DNA of 64,000 nucleotides from Bifidobacterium italicum (GCF_002286915.1 NZ_MVOG01000005.1:1-64000), one strand, 5' to 3'; counted from the stretch's first letter, positions 8,400-18,052 are shown. Numbers and translations: made by a program. Notes: a model not told the origin generated them from the letters alone.

Positions 8400-9842
8400 T
8401 CACCGTGCGGCCGTGCGCTCCTCGTACCAACGATGCAACTCGGCGACGGCGACGTCGTGCTCGACCGGGCCGTGGTCGAGGCGGTAGTCGAGCATGTGCC
8501 GGTATGCGGCGCCCACCTCCGGCCCCGGCTCGAGCCCCAGCTCGGCGATGATCTCATCGCCGTTGAGATCCGGGCGGATCGCCTTGAGGTCCTCCTGCTC
8601 CTTGAGCCTGCGCACGCGCTCCTCCATCTCGTCCATCGCCGAGCTGAACACGAGCGCCTTGCGGCGGTTCTGCGTCGTCGCGTCAGCGCGCGTGAGCCGG
8701 TTGAGCCGTTCGTAGAGGGGGCCCGCGTCCTTGACGTAGCGGCGCACGGCCGCGTCGGTCCACGGTTCGTCCACGTAGCCGTGGAAGCGCAGATGCAGAT
8801 CGACGAGATCGCTGACGTCATCGACGATGTGATGGTCGAAGCGCAGCGCCTTGAGCCGTTTGCGCGTGAGCTTGGCGCCGACGGCGTCGTGATGGTGGAA
8901 GCTGACCTTGCCGCCCGGCTCGAACTTGCGCGTCTTCGGCTTGCCGATGTCATGCATGAGCGCCGCGAGGCGCAGCACGAGGTCGGGCCCCGGCACCGGG
9001 CCGTCGGGAGCCGTCTCGAGCGCGACCGCACGGTCGATGACGATCATCGTGTGCTCGAAGACGTCCTTGTGGCGGTGGTGCTCGTCGATCTCCAGCTGCA
9101 GCGCCGGAATCTCGGGGAAGACGATGTCGGCGAGGCCGGAGTCGACGAAGGCCTCGACGCCGGCGCGCGGCCGGTCGGACAGCAGTAGCTTCGTCAGTTC
9201 GTCGCGCACACGCTCGGCGGAGACGATCTCCAGCCGCGAGCCCATGTCGCAGATCGCCTCGGCCGTCTCCGGCTCGATCGAGAAGCCGAGCTGCGCGACG
9301 AACCGCACGGCGCGCATCATGCGCAACGGGTCGTCGTCGAAGGACTGCCGCGGGTCGACGGGCGTGCGCAGCACCTTGCGCTGCAGGTCGTTCGCGCCGC
9401 CGAAGGGGTCGACGAACTCGAGCTGCGGCACACGCAGCGCCATCGCGTTGACGGTGAAATCACGGCGCGACAGGTCGCCTTCGAGCGAATCGCCGTAGCT
9501 GACCTCGGGCTTGCGTGACTCGGGGTCGTACACGTCCGAACGGTAGGTCGTCACCTCCACCTTGACCTCGGTGCCGTCGGGACGCCGGCGCAACGCGCCG
9601 AGCGTGCCGAACTTGCGTCCCATGTCCCAGAAACCGTCATGCCCCCACCATTTGAGGATCGGCTCGAACTCCTCGGGCCGCGCCGACGTACAGAAGTCAA
9701 GGTCATGCGAGGGCCGGTGCAGCAGCAGGTCGCGCACGGGACCCCCGACGAGCGCGAGCTCATACCCGGCATCGGCAAACATCTCTCCCAGCTCAATGGC
9801 TTCCGGCCACACTTCGAAGTTCACGGGCTCCCTTTCCGGCAA
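8400..9842 (-). CDS. cca: CCA tRNA nucleotidyltransferase / poly(A) polymerase family
   Basis: 480-aa class II nucleotidyltransferase predicted to add or repair the CCA end of tRNAs. The head domain contains LALVGGPVRDLLL and HDLDFCT (metal-binding DxD). The neck follows with DDPLRMMRAVRFVAQLGF. A C-terminal HD domain carries ALMHDIGKPKTRKF. Cca with an HD domain is the actinobacterial form (PcnA in Mycobacterium), and its position opposite the NUDIX-murJ operon matches that genus. tRNAs in this window lack encoded CCA, consistent with a need for this enzyme. Confidence 0.92.
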   Translation of the reverse strand: MPEREPVNFEVWPEAIELGEMFADAGYELALVGGPVRDLLLHRPSHDLDFCTSARPEEFEPILKWWGHDGFWDMGRKFGTLGALRRRPDGTEVKVEVTTYRSDVYDPESRKPEVSYGDSLEGDLSRRDFTVNAMALRVPQLEFVDPFGGANDLQRKVLRTPVDPRQSFDDDPLRMMRAVRFVAQLGFSIEPETAEAICDMGSRLEIVSAERVRDELTKLLLSDRPRAGVEAFVDSGLADIVFPEIPALQLEIDEHHRHKDVFEHTMIVIDRAVALETAPDGPVPGPDLVLRLAALMHDIGKPKTRKFEPGGKVSFHHHDAVGAKLTRKRLKALRFDHHIVDDVSDLVDLHLRFHGYVDEPWTDAAVRRYVKDAGPLYERLNRLTRADATTQNRRKALVFSSAMDEMEERVRRLKEQEDLKAIRPDLNGDEIIAELGLEPGPEVGAAYRHMLDYRLDHGPVEHDVAVAELHRWYEERTAAR

Positions 9843-9950
9843 TCGTCCTCACGCGTCGCGCGCGTCCCATCGGCGTTTCCGCCGGTACTTTTCTGCCCTT
9901 CAAGCATACCCGTATCCCATCGGCGGCAAAACATGAGTAAGGTGGACTAC

Positions 9951-10616
9951 ATGACCACACCCGCAGACGTTGCACGCATGCTTGCCAACGCTGCGGTCAA
10001 CCATGCCCGCAATCCGCTCGAGCCGGACGCGCTCATGTACACGTCGCAGTCGCAGACGCTGCGCATCGCGACGGACGAGGCGCGCGCGAAACCCGATCCG
10101 CGCACGCCTACGCCGGCGATGATGCCGCGCCGCCGCACCGGCGACCGCCCGACGACCTTCGCATCGCTCGACGCGCAGGAACTGCCGATCGTGCGCGAAT
10201 ACTCGGCCGGCGGCCTCGTCTTCGACGCGCGGGGCCGCGTCGCAATCATCGCGCGTCACTCACGCAGCGGCCACCTCGAGTGGTGCCTGCCGAAGGGCCA
10301 TATAGAAAAAGGGGAGACGCCCCAGCAGACGGCCGTGCGCGAGGTGCACGAGGAGACCGGCATCCTCGGCGAGGTCGTCGATTCGATCGCCACGATAGAC
10401 TATTGGTTCACTGGAACCAGCCAACGCGTCCACAAACTCGTCCACCACTTCGCGCTGCGCCAGATCGGCGGAGAACTGACGGTGGAGGGCGACCCGGACC
10501 ATGAGGCCGAGGACGCCATCTGGGTGGACTTCGCCGATCTGGACGACGTGCTCAGTTACCCCAACGAGCGTAAGATAGCTTGGCTGTACGCAAGGAAACT
10601 GAACAGGCAGGGCTAA
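9951..10616 (+). CDS. NUDIX hydrolase (MutT/Nudix family)
   Basis: 221-aa Nudix pyrophosphohydrolase. The Nudix box is complete: GHIEKGETPQQTAVREVHEE followed by TGI. About 75 N-terminal residues precede the domain. The ATG at 9951 is chosen because AAGGTGG lies five bases upstream; an in-frame ATG at 9933 is possible, and any longer reading runs antisense to cca. It occupies the place of mutT4 in the mycobacterial block. One base separates it from the next gene, so they are surely one operon. The substrate cannot be predicted. Confidence 0.88.
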   Translation: MTTPADVARMLANAAVNHARNPLEPDALMYTSQSQTLRIATDEARAKPDPRTPTPAMMPRRRTGDRPTTFASLDAQELPIVREYSAGGLVFDARGRVAIIARHSRSGHLEWCLPKGHIEKGETPQQTAVREVHEETGILGEVVDSIATIDYWFTGTSQRVHKLVHHFALRQIGGELTVEGDPDHEAEDAIWVDFADLDDVLSYPNERKIAWLYARKLNRQG

Positions 10617-10617
10617 C

Positions 10618-12882
10618 GTGAACCGACGTCACACCAATCCGCACGTCCGGCGTCGTGCTTGGTGCGCGCTGCTGGTGCTGCTCATGGCGATCGCGACGGT
10701 GCTCGACGTGCAGACGCCCCGGGCGGCCGCGGACGAAGGCGACGCCGCGACGACCGACGTGCCAGGCGTGGCGCTCTCCGTCGAATCGCTCACGGCCGTC
10801 GTCACGGCGACCTCCGGATTCTCCGCGACACTCACCGTCGAGAACCGCACGACGCAGACGATGCCCGCCGGCGTCATCGACATCTTGACGAATCCCGACT
10901 ACAACTTCGTCTCCCGCACCGACGTGCAGGAGTGGGCCGACGGCGTCGCGCAGATCGACACGACGCATGAGCTCGTGCATGCCGACGTCGCGTCGATCCC
11001 GGCCGGTGGCCGCGTCTCCGTGCACGCAGACCTCTCCCCCCACGACTCTGCACTCGCGGCGCTCACGACATGGGGACCGCGGCCGCTGCGCATCCTCTAC
11101 ACCGCGCAGACAGCCGACGGCGCGCAGCCGACGGGCGCGGCGCTCAACACCTACATCACGCGCTCGCAGGACGGCGTGGCCGGCGAGCGCACGCCGTCGA
11201 TCGGCATGAGCGTCGTCATGCCACTCACGTCGCATGGCTGGAGCGTCGACACACAGGCGCGCCAGCGGCTCATCACGTCGAACGCAAGCGACGTGCCGGC
11301 CTCGGCCATCGCGACGCTCGGCGAGGACGAACGCAAGGCGCTGCACGACAAGGACCAGCTGAGCACGAAGTATCCGCAGCTGCAGGTCGTCGCCGACCCG
11401 AGCGTGCTCAAAACGCTCGGCACGCCGCATCTGACGGCGCTGATGCAGCCGGCGCGCTTCGACATCACCGCCTACGCGCGCGCCGACGACCCGCAGGCCT
11501 ATGCGCGCGCCGGCGTCGGCAAGGACATCTGGAGCGCCGAGAGCGCGCTCGCGCAGCTGCGCGGCACGATCGGCGACACGTCAGCGAACGCGCCGACGAT
11601 CGCATGGCAGGGCTCCGACAGCTGGACGATGGATGCGCTCGACGCGGCGCGCGAGGCCGGCTATGACACGGTGATCGCGACCGGCGACTTCAACATCGCC
11701 GACGATTCGACGGCGCAGACGCTCGTCTACCGTGTGCCGACCGAGCATGGCGACGTCACCGTGCTCGGCGCGCAGCCGACGCTCACGGCGCTCGCGAACG
11801 CGCATGCCTCGTCGCAGCATGCGCGCGCCGAACGCACCGACGCGGGACGCATCGCGCGCTTCATCGCGCAGAGCGCGTTCTACCAGATGGAGCAGCCCTA
11901 CGCGCAGCGCACGTTGCTCGTCTGCTTCGGCGAGGACGCCACCGCGCAGGAGGTCAGGATGCTGATGGACGCGCTCGGCGACGCGAGCTGGATCGATCTG
12001 AAGTCGCTCGCCGACCTCACGGGTCAGGACACGCTCATCGACTCCGCGTTGACGCCGCAGCTGATCGACGAGAACGTCGGCCTCTCCGACGGCCGCGCAG
12101 AGACGGTCCGCGAGACGCTCGTGCAGCTCGGCGCGAGCCGCGACGACCTGTCACGGCTCGCCTCGTCGATCCTCGGCGGAAGGGACGGCGCCGCGACGAA
12201 GTCCGGCGGCGCGCCGAAGGACGACGCAAACGACGAGGGCGACGCGGACGCGACGGGCGCCTCCTCCCCCACGGCGTCCGCGACCGCGAATGCGACCGTG
12301 GACGCGCAGTCGGCGCCGCCGGAGGCGTCCGACGGCTCGCGACTGACCGAGTCCGCGTATGCACGACGGCTGCTTGACGCCCATGACACGCTCGCGCTGT
12401 TCGCGCTGCAGGGCGACACGGCCCTGTGCACGTCGATGAGCAAGGCCACCCAGGAGCTCGCGGACGCGGCGCTCGGCGCGATCACGTTGAGTCCGTCCGG
12501 CAACATCAGCGTGCTGTCGGAGACGGCGTCGATGCCGGTCACGGTGAGCAACGGGCTGCCGTTCCCGATCGACGTGCACGTCTCATCGCGCACCGACGCG
12601 ATCGAGATCGTCACGGCCCGCATGACCCCGATCACGGTGCCCGCGCACGGCGAGGCGCAGGCGTCGATCTCGATCCGTGTGACGACCTCCGGCACGGCGG
12701 TCGCGCGCGAACAGCTCGTCGACAGGGACGGCGTCCCCTTCGGCGCCGTGCAGCAGACCTCGATCACCAGTTCGCTGCAGATCAGCGACAAGAGCGGTCT
12801 CATCATCATCATCATCGCCGTCGTGCTCGGCCTGCTCGGCCTGTGGCGGCAGTTCCACCGCAAGAAGGATCCCGACGAATGA
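10618..12882 (+). CDS. DUF6049 family secreted, membrane-anchored protein
   Basis: 754-aa protein with GTG start, signal peptide (AWCALLVLLMAIATVLDV ... AAADE), a large extracytoplasmic region and a C-terminal anchor (SGLIIIIIAVVLGLLGLW followed by basic RQFHRKK). No catalytic motif is recognisable. The Asp/Ala/Ser/Thr-rich stretch about residues 525-575 looks like a flexible linker. The genomic slot between a NUDIX gene and murJ is conserved in actinobacteria (the Rv3909 position), which argues for a role with the lipid II flippase or wall assembly. Its stop overlaps the murJ start. Confidence 0.82.
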   Translation: MNRRHTNPHVRRRAWCALLVLLMAIATVLDVQTPRAAADEGDAATTDVPGVALSVESLTAVVTATSGFSATLTVENRTTQTMPAGVIDILTNPDYNFVSRTDVQEWADGVAQIDTTHELVHADVASIPAGGRVSVHADLSPHDSALAALTTWGPRPLRILYTAQTADGAQPTGAALNTYITRSQDGVAGERTPSIGMSVVMPLTSHGWSVDTQARQRLITSNASDVPASAIATLGEDERKALHDKDQLSTKYPQLQVVADPSVLKTLGTPHLTALMQPARFDITAYARADDPQAYARAGVGKDIWSAESALAQLRGTIGDTSANAPTIAWQGSDSWTMDALDAAREAGYDTVIATGDFNIADDSTAQTLVYRVPTEHGDVTVLGAQPTLTALANAHASSQHARAERTDAGRIARFIAQSAFYQMEQPYAQRTLLVCFGEDATAQEVRMLMDALGDASWIDLKSLADLTGQDTLIDSALTPQLIDENVGLSDGRAETVRETLVQLGASRDDLSRLASSILGGRDGAATKSGGAPKDDANDEGDADATGASSPTASATANATVDAQSAPPEASDGSRLTESAYARRLLDAHDTLALFALQGDTALCTSMSKATQELADAALGAITLSPSGNISVLSETASMPVTVSNGLPFPIDVHVSSRTDAIEIVTARMTPITVPAHGEAQASISIRVTTSGTAVAREQLVDRDGVPFGAVQQTSITSSLQISDKSGLIIIIIAVVLGLLGLWRQFHRKKDPDE

Positions 12883-15800
12883 GTTCTTCCGTAGGCCGCA
12901 ATTCGCTGATCATGGCTTCCGGCACGGCCGCGTCCCGCATCACCGGCCAGATCCGCACGATCCTGCTCGCAGCGGCGATCGGCACGACCGGTCTGGCGGC
13001 GAACGCGTACCAGGCCGGCTCGATGATCCCGCAGGTCATCTACACGCTCGTCTCCGGCGGCATCTTCAACGCCGTGCTCGTGCCGCACATCGTGCGCACG
13101 CTGCACAGCGACAACGCCGAGGAGCAGCTCAACAAGATCGTCACCTTCGCCGTCACATTGCTGCTCGGCGTCACCGTGTTGATGGCCGCGCTCACGCCGT
13201 GGATCACGCGGTTGTACGTCAGCGGCAGCCCCGAGCTGATCAGCCTGACCTGCGCGTTCACGCTCTGGTGCACGCCGCAGATCTTCTTCTACGGCCTGTA
13301 CACGGTGCTCGGCCAGATCCTCGCCGTGAAGAACAAGTTCGGCGCCTATGCGTGGAGTTCGGTCGGCGCGAACCTCATCAGCTGTCTCGGCTTCGTCCTG
13401 TTCATCGTGCTCTACGGCAACCATGCGCAGTCGTCCGCCGGCGAGTGGACGACGTCGAAGATCGCGTTGACGGCCGGCATGTGGACGCTCGGCGTCACGT
13501 TTCAGGCGCTGATCCTGTTCGTGCCGCTGCTGCGCGCCGGCTTCCGCTTCCGGCCGCGCTTCGGCGTGCGCGGCATCGGCCTGCGCACGATGGGGCCGAT
13601 CGCCGCATGGAGCATGGGCATCGTCGCCATCGACCAGATCGCCAACATCGTCATCACGCGCATCCTGACGGGCGCGCCGGGCATCGCCGAACGCACGATG
13701 CACCTCAGCGAGTTCGACGTCGCCGGCAACGCGACCTACCAGAACGCGTACACGATCTACATCCTGCCGTATTCGCTCATCGCCGTCTCGGTCGCCACGG
13801 CGATCTTCCCGCAGATCTCGTCGGCGATCGCCGACGACGACATCGAGCGCGCCCGCGGCGACCTGAGCGGCGCGCTGCGCACGGTCGGCGCGATCATGTT
13901 CCTGTTCACGGCCTTCTTCCTCGTCATGCCGCTCGCGATCACGCGCGCGCTGCTGCCGACCGTCTCCGTCAACCAGGCGATCCTCATCTGCGGGCCGCTG
14001 ATGGGCCTGTGCGCATGCCTGCCGCTGGCGAGCGCGTACCTGATCATCCAACGCACGTTCTACGCCTTCGAGGACGGCCGCTCCCCGTTCATCTTCATGG
14101 CGATCATGTATGCGCTGCAGCTGACGGCGTGCCTGCTGTGCACGCGCCTGCTGCCGCCGACCGACTGGGCGGCCGCCGTCGGCCTGTGCGCCTCGGCAAG
14201 CTACCTGCTGTCCTTCATCCCGCTCGTGCACATGCTGCGCAGGCGCTTCGAGGGCTCGCTCGACGGCCGGCGCATCGCGCTCACCTACGCCAAGGCCTTC
14301 GCGGCGATGGTCGTGAGCGTCGTCATCGGCTTCGGGCTGCAGCGTCCGGTCTACCGTCTGCTGCACGTCGACGACCCGTCGAGCACCGGCGTCGTCGGCT
14401 GGCTGCAGTCGGTCGGCGCGGCGGCGATGCTGTTCGTCGTCATCGTCGCCGTCTATCTGGCCGTGCTGTGGGTGCTGCGTTGCGAGGAGCTCACGCAGGG
14501 GGTCGCCGCGCTGCGCCGCCGTCTTTCGCGCCGCGCGGCGCCCGTCGGCGCCGAAGCGCCCGCGGCGGCGCTCGTCGACGCCGTCGACGGCGAGGAACGC
14601 GCCTACGACGCCGCCCATGGCCTCGCCGACGATGACGACGACAGCACGCGCGTCATCCCTGAACTGAGCCGCATCGCGCCGGCGGTGCCGATCGACGAGC
14701 TCGCGCAGCTTGATCCGCCGGTGCCGGCGGCACTGGCCGAACCACCGGTTGCGCTGGGCGCCGACGGGTCTCGCACGCCGGCGCCGACGACCACCGCGGA
14801 CAGTAGAATGACGGTGCACACATCCGCACGGTCTTATGAATCAGGGGTGACCATGAAGCCTCATCTGGGAGATACGATTCTCAACCGCTACACGCTCGTA
14901 TCGCCGTTGCGTGAAGAGGCGGGCCTGCAGGTGTGGAAGTCGAACGACCGAGTCCTGTCACGCGACTGCCAGCTGTTCATCGTCAACAACCGCGCCGTCC
15001 TGCCGAGCACGAACGCGCTCGCCGGCACGCTCGCCGCGTCGCGCGACCCGCGTTTCACGCAGGTCATCCAGCTGCAGCACGACGGCGACATCGCCGTCAT
15101 CCTCACCCGACTCGACGGCGGCGTCTCGATAAGCGAATACATGCGCGACGACGGCCCCGGCGCGCCGCCGCTCAGCTATGAGGCGATGCGCACGATCATC
15201 GGCGAGACGATGGACGCGATCCGCTTCCTGCACAAGGACCGCCTGACGCACCGCGCATTGTCGACCGACACGGTGCGCCTGACGCGCAACGGCGTTCAGC
15301 TCGCCGACACCCCGGTGAGCGCCGCGCTCGCCGACACGGCGAACACGCCGGCCTCATACAACGACGAACGCCGTGCGATCCGTCAGCTCGCCGGCGTCCT
15401 CTACGGCATGCTCACCCGCACGCCGTCGACGATGCATCCTCGTTTCTCGCTCGACAGGCTGCCGCAGGACACGCCAATCGAGTTCCGCCTCATCGTCAAG
15501 CGCGGCCTCGAGCTGAACGAGGGCGACAAGCCGACGGTGCCGCTTGTGACGATGGCCGAGATGGACGCGCTGCTCGGAGCGCGCAAACCGCTGCATGCGC
15601 TGACGCGCCATGACCTGCGCCTGACCGGCGCCGACTGCGAATGCTCGATCGTGCGCGCGATGATCCAACCGGCGCTGCCCGGCGACATCCTGCCGATCCC
15701 CGATTCGATGGTCTCGTCGCAGACGATGCCGTCGATGATGTTCCCGGCGCAACAGCTGGATCCGGAGTCGCTCGCCGAACTCGAGGAGGAGTCCGAGCAG

Positions 15801-16850
15801 ACGAGCGGGGACGCCGACGACGACGCGGCGGCCGCCCGCTCGTTCAAGGCGTTGTGGAACAAGAGCAAGGCGATCATGGGAGGCACCGATGAGACGGCCG
15901 CGAAGATCCCGGAGATCTCGCCGAACAACGCGACCGAGATGTTCACGGCCTTCGATCCGAACGCCGTCCAGGAGACGCCGATGACGCCGTCGCGCATGAC
16001 GGTGCCGCTCGACGTGTCCTCGATGCGCGACGGCACCGTCGACGAGACGTCGTCGACGTCGTCGACCGGCCATCTGCCGGCGATCGACGAGGATGGCAAC
16101 ATCGTGCCCAACGGCTCGCAGTCGCAGCGCGAACTGCGCAAGGAACGCGAGGACATCGACGCGACCTATGTCATGGGCGCGCCGGCGCTGCCTCCGAGCT
16201 TCGCGCCGCAGGAGCGCCCGAAGACGCAGTCGACGTCGAGCTTCGCCGAACCGAAGCCGAAGAAGCACAAGAAGCGCGCCGCGATCGTCGTATGCGTGAT
16301 TGCCATCCTCGTCGCGCTCGGCTTCGCCGTGCACAGCATCGCGACGAGCGGGTCGCTGTTCGGCTTCGGCGGACAGGACACGACGTACTGGCCGGATTCC
16401 GATCTGTCCGACGTCCCCTTCGGCGAACGCAATGGCGGCGATGTGAAGGCGCCGGAGGCCTCGAACCGGCAGACCGAGTCGCCGAAGCCGACGCCGACGC
16501 CGTCGAAGGCGCCGAACAACACCGCATACCCGGTAGCCTCGCAGCAGTTCCTCGACCGTCCGGCGGGCCAGCAGGGCTATGGCTACTATCTGCATCTGCA
16601 GAACAAGGAGAACGTCGACCGTCTCGTCGTCAAGATCCAGTCGTCCGGCGGCAAGGGCGTCGTCTACGCGAACGCGACGGCCGACAACCCGACCGGCGGC
16701 GAGAAGATGGCCGAGTTCACCTTCGCCGACGGCGGCACGACCGAGGTCAAGTTCTCGAAGCCGATCGAGACGCAGGACATCATCATGTGGGTGCCGCTCG
16801 ACAGCCTGCCCGGCAACCAGCTGTACATCAACTCGGTGCAGGCGTTCTAG
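12879..16850 (+). CDS. murJ: MurJ lipid II flippase fused to a pseudokinase and extracytoplasmic domain
   Basis: 1323-aa protein. Residues 1-~540 form the MurJ/MviN polytopic domain (about 14 spans; MSSSVGRNSLIMASGTAASR start), which moves lipid II across the membrane. A ~110-residue acidic/Ala linker leads to a kinase-like domain from ~residue 659 (ILNRYTLVSPLREEAGLQVW). The expected HRD reads HRA and the DFG region is ADTP, so it is a pseudokinase. A single span (AAIVVCVIAILVALGFAVHS) then leads to a C-terminal ~110-residue extracytoplasmic domain. Mycobacterial MurJ has the same order, where the pseudokinase, once phosphorylated, is bound by an FHA protein. The ATG at 12879 overlaps the previous stop. 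An internal SD + ATG at 14853 could yield the pseudokinase part alone. Confidence 0.92.
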   Translation: MSSSVGRNSLIMASGTAASRITGQIRTILLAAAIGTTGLAANAYQAGSMIPQVIYTLVSGGIFNAVLVPHIVRTLHSDNAEEQLNKIVTFAVTLLLGVTVLMAALTPWITRLYVSGSPELISLTCAFTLWCTPQIFFYGLYTVLGQILAVKNKFGAYAWSSVGANLISCLGFVLFIVLYGNHAQSSAGEWTTSKIALTAGMWTLGVTFQALILFVPLLRAGFRFRPRFGVRGIGLRTMGPIAAWSMGIVAIDQIANIVITRILTGAPGIAERTMHLSEFDVAGNATYQNAYTIYILPYSLIAVSVATAIFPQISSAIADDDIERARGDLSGALRTVGAIMFLFTAFFLVMPLAITRALLPTVSVNQAILICGPLMGLCACLPLASAYLIIQRTFYAFEDGRSPFIFMAIMYALQLTACLLCTRLLPPTDWAAAVGLCASASYLLSFIPLVHMLRRRFEGSLDGRRIALTYAKAFAAMVVSVVIGFGLQRPVYRLLHVDDPSSTGVVGWLQSVGAAAMLFVVIVAVYLAVLWVLRCEELTQGVAALRRRLSRRAAPVGAEAPAAALVDAVDGEERAYDAAHGLADDDDDSTRVIPELSRIAPAVPIDELAQLDPPVPAALAEPPVALGADGSRTPAPTTTADSRMTVHTSARSYESGVTMKPHLGDTILNRYTLVSPLREEAGLQVWKSNDRVLSRDCQLFIVNNRAVLPSTNALAGTLAASRDPRFTQVIQLQHDGDIAVILTRLDGGVSISEYMRDDGPGAPPLSYEAMRTIIGETMDAIRFLHKDRLTHRALSTDTVRLTRNGVQLADTPVSAALADTANTPASYNDERRAIRQLAGVLYGMLTRTPSTMHPRFSLDRLPQDTPIEFRLIVKRGLELNEGDKPTVPLVTMAEMDALLGARKPLHALTRHDLRLTGADCECSIVRAMIQPALPGDILPIPDSMVSSQTMPSMMFPAQQLDPESLAELEEESEQTSGDADDDAAAARSFKALWNKSKAIMGGTDETAAKIPEISPNNATEMFTAFDPNAVQETPMTPSRMTVPLDVSSMRDGTVDETSSTSSTGHLPAIDEDGNIVPNGSQSQRELRKEREDIDATYVMGAPALPPSFAPQERPKTQSTSSFAEPKPKKHKKRAAIVVCVIAILVALGFAVHSIATSGSLFGFGGQDTTYWPDSDLSDVPFGERNGGDVKAPEASNRQTESPKPTPTPSKAPNNTAYPVASQQFLDRPAGQQGYGYYLHLQNKENVDRLVVKIQSSGGKGVVYANATADNPTGGEKMAEFTFADGGTTEVKFSKPIETQDIIMWVPLDSLPGNQLYINSVQAF

Positions 16851-16869
16851 GGCCGTCCGCACCTCGATG

Positions 16870-16903
16870 CGAAGGCCGCGCGGCACGATCCGCGCGGCCT
16901 TCG
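16870..16903 (+). terminator. Hairpin terminator after murJ
   Basis: Perfect 14-bp stem CGAAGGCCGCGCGG/CCGCGCGGCCTTCG with a 6-nt loop, followed by TCTTCC rather than a full T-run. It separates the murJ operon from trxB. Confidence 0.6.
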
Positions 16904-16940
16904 CGTCTTCCGGTGCGCCGTCGCTCATGTGCCCACAGAG

Positions 16941-16972
16941 AGATGCGCCGAAATAATCGGCGGGGCGCATCT
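16941..16972 (+). promoter_or_regulatory. Inverted repeat just upstream of trxB (possible operator or leader hairpin)
   Basis: AGATGCGCC (16941-16949) and GGCGCATCT (16964-16972) are exact inverted repeats separated by 14 nt, ending 11 nt before the trxB ATG. Overlap with the likely ribosome-binding region suggests regulation of trxB, but no regulator is identifiable. Confidence 0.4.
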
Positions 16973-16983
16973 ATTGTGAAGGC

Positions 16984-17934
16984 ATGAATGAAATTCGCGA
17001 CGTCATCATCATCGGCTCCGGCCCCGCGGGCTACACGGCGGCCATCTATCTGGGACGGGCGGGACTGAGGCCCCTCGTCATCGCAGGCGCGCTCACGCCG
17101 GGCGGACAGCTCGTCAACACGACGGAGGTCGAGAACTTCCCCGGCTTCCCCGACGGTGTGCTCGGCCCCGACCTGATGGAGTCGATGCAGCGTCAGGCGG
17201 AGCGTTTCGACGCCGAACTCGTCTACGACGACGTCGAATCGGTCGAACTCGACGAGACGGTCAAGACGGTGCGCTGCAGCGGCGGCGACGTCTACCGCGC
17301 CCGCGCCATCGTCGTGGCCACCGGCTCGTACTACCGTCACCTTGATGTGCCCGGCGAGGAGGAGTACGCCGGGCGCGGCGTCTCGTACTGCGCGACCTGC
17401 GACGGCTTCTTCTTCCGCGGCAAGCCGATCGTCGTCGTCGGCGGCGGCGACTCGGCGATGGAGGAGGCCGGGTTCCTGAGCCGTTTCGGTTCATCGGTGA
17501 CACTGTTGCACAGGCGCGACCAGTTCCGTGCGTCGCGGATCATGGTCGACCGCACGTTGGCGAACCCGGCGATCGACGTGATGATGAACACCGTCGTCAC
17601 GGGCATCAACGGCGACGGCAGGGCCGTCACGTCGGTCGGCGTACGCGACGTGAGCACCGGCGAGCAGCGCGAGCTCGACGCGAACGGCGTGTTCATCGCG
17701 GCCGGGCAGATTCCACAGACCGCGTTCCTCGGCGGCGCACTGGCGCTCGACGACCACGGCTACATCATCGTCGACGGCGCAAGCACGCGCACGAACGTGC
17801 CGGGCGTGTTCGCGGCCGGCGACTGCGCGGACCCGGTCTACCAGCAGGCGATCAGCGCTGCAGGAACCGGCTGCCGCGCGGCGATCGACGTGCAGATGTA
17901 TCTGGAATCGCTCGCCGAGGAGGCCGGCGACTGA
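16984..17934 (+). CDS. trxB: Thioredoxin-disulfide reductase
   Basis: 316-aa flavoprotein that reduces thioredoxin with NADPH. The FAD-binding GxGxxG/A is IIGSGPAGYTAAIYLGRAG, the redox centre is CATC in SYCATCDGFFFRG, the NADPH site is VVVGGGDSAMEEAGFLSRFG, and the C-terminal FAD motif is GVFAAGDCADPVYQQA. Length and motif order are textbook. In mycobacteria a thioredoxin gene follows; here the next gene is convergent parB, so thioredoxin must be encoded elsewhere. Confidence 0.96.
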   Translation: MNEIRDVIIIGSGPAGYTAAIYLGRAGLRPLVIAGALTPGGQLVNTTEVENFPGFPDGVLGPDLMESMQRQAERFDAELVYDDVESVELDETVKTVRCSGGDVYRARAIVVATGSYYRHLDVPGEEEYAGRGVSYCATCDGFFFRGKPIVVVGGGDSAMEEAGFLSRFGSSVTLLHRRDQFRASRIMVDRTLANPAIDVMMNTVVTGINGDGRAVTSVGVRDVSTGEQRELDANGVFIAAGQIPQTAFLGGALALDDHGYIIVDGASTRTNVPGVFAAGDCADPVYQQAISAAGTGCRAAIDVQMYLESLAEEAGD

Positions 17935-17961
17935 GGCGTCATACCGCGCCGAACGAATGCG

Positions 17962-18009
17962 GCAAAAGGGGCCGTGCGAACCGATTCCGGTCCGCACGGC
18001 CCCTTTTGC
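17962..18009. terminator. Bidirectional terminator between trxB and parB
   Basis: The 17-bp arms GCAAAAGGGGCCGTGCG and CGCACGGCCCCTTTTGC surround a 14-nt loop that can itself pair ACCG/CGGT. A-rich and T-rich ends on both sides make it usable by both converging genes. Confidence 0.7.
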
Positions 18010-18052
18010 GTAGACGCGGCGACGCTGCGCCGGGATCATTCGACGGCCGTCG

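Noticed and set aside
9639..9950. N-terminal extension of the NUDIX protein
   Set aside because: The extra ~100 codons are antisense to cca, while an SD and ATG at 9951 fit the domain.
12426..12878. Long open frame upstream of murJ in the same frame
   Set aside because: It overlaps the DUF6049 gene in another frame and reads as low-complexity Arg/His-rich sequence; conserved MurJ begins at 12879.
12024..14819. 931-codon antisense open frame across DUF6049 and murJ
   Set aside because: High-GC DNA gives long antisense frames; the product is Arg/Asp-rich with no domain, and the sense genes are clear.
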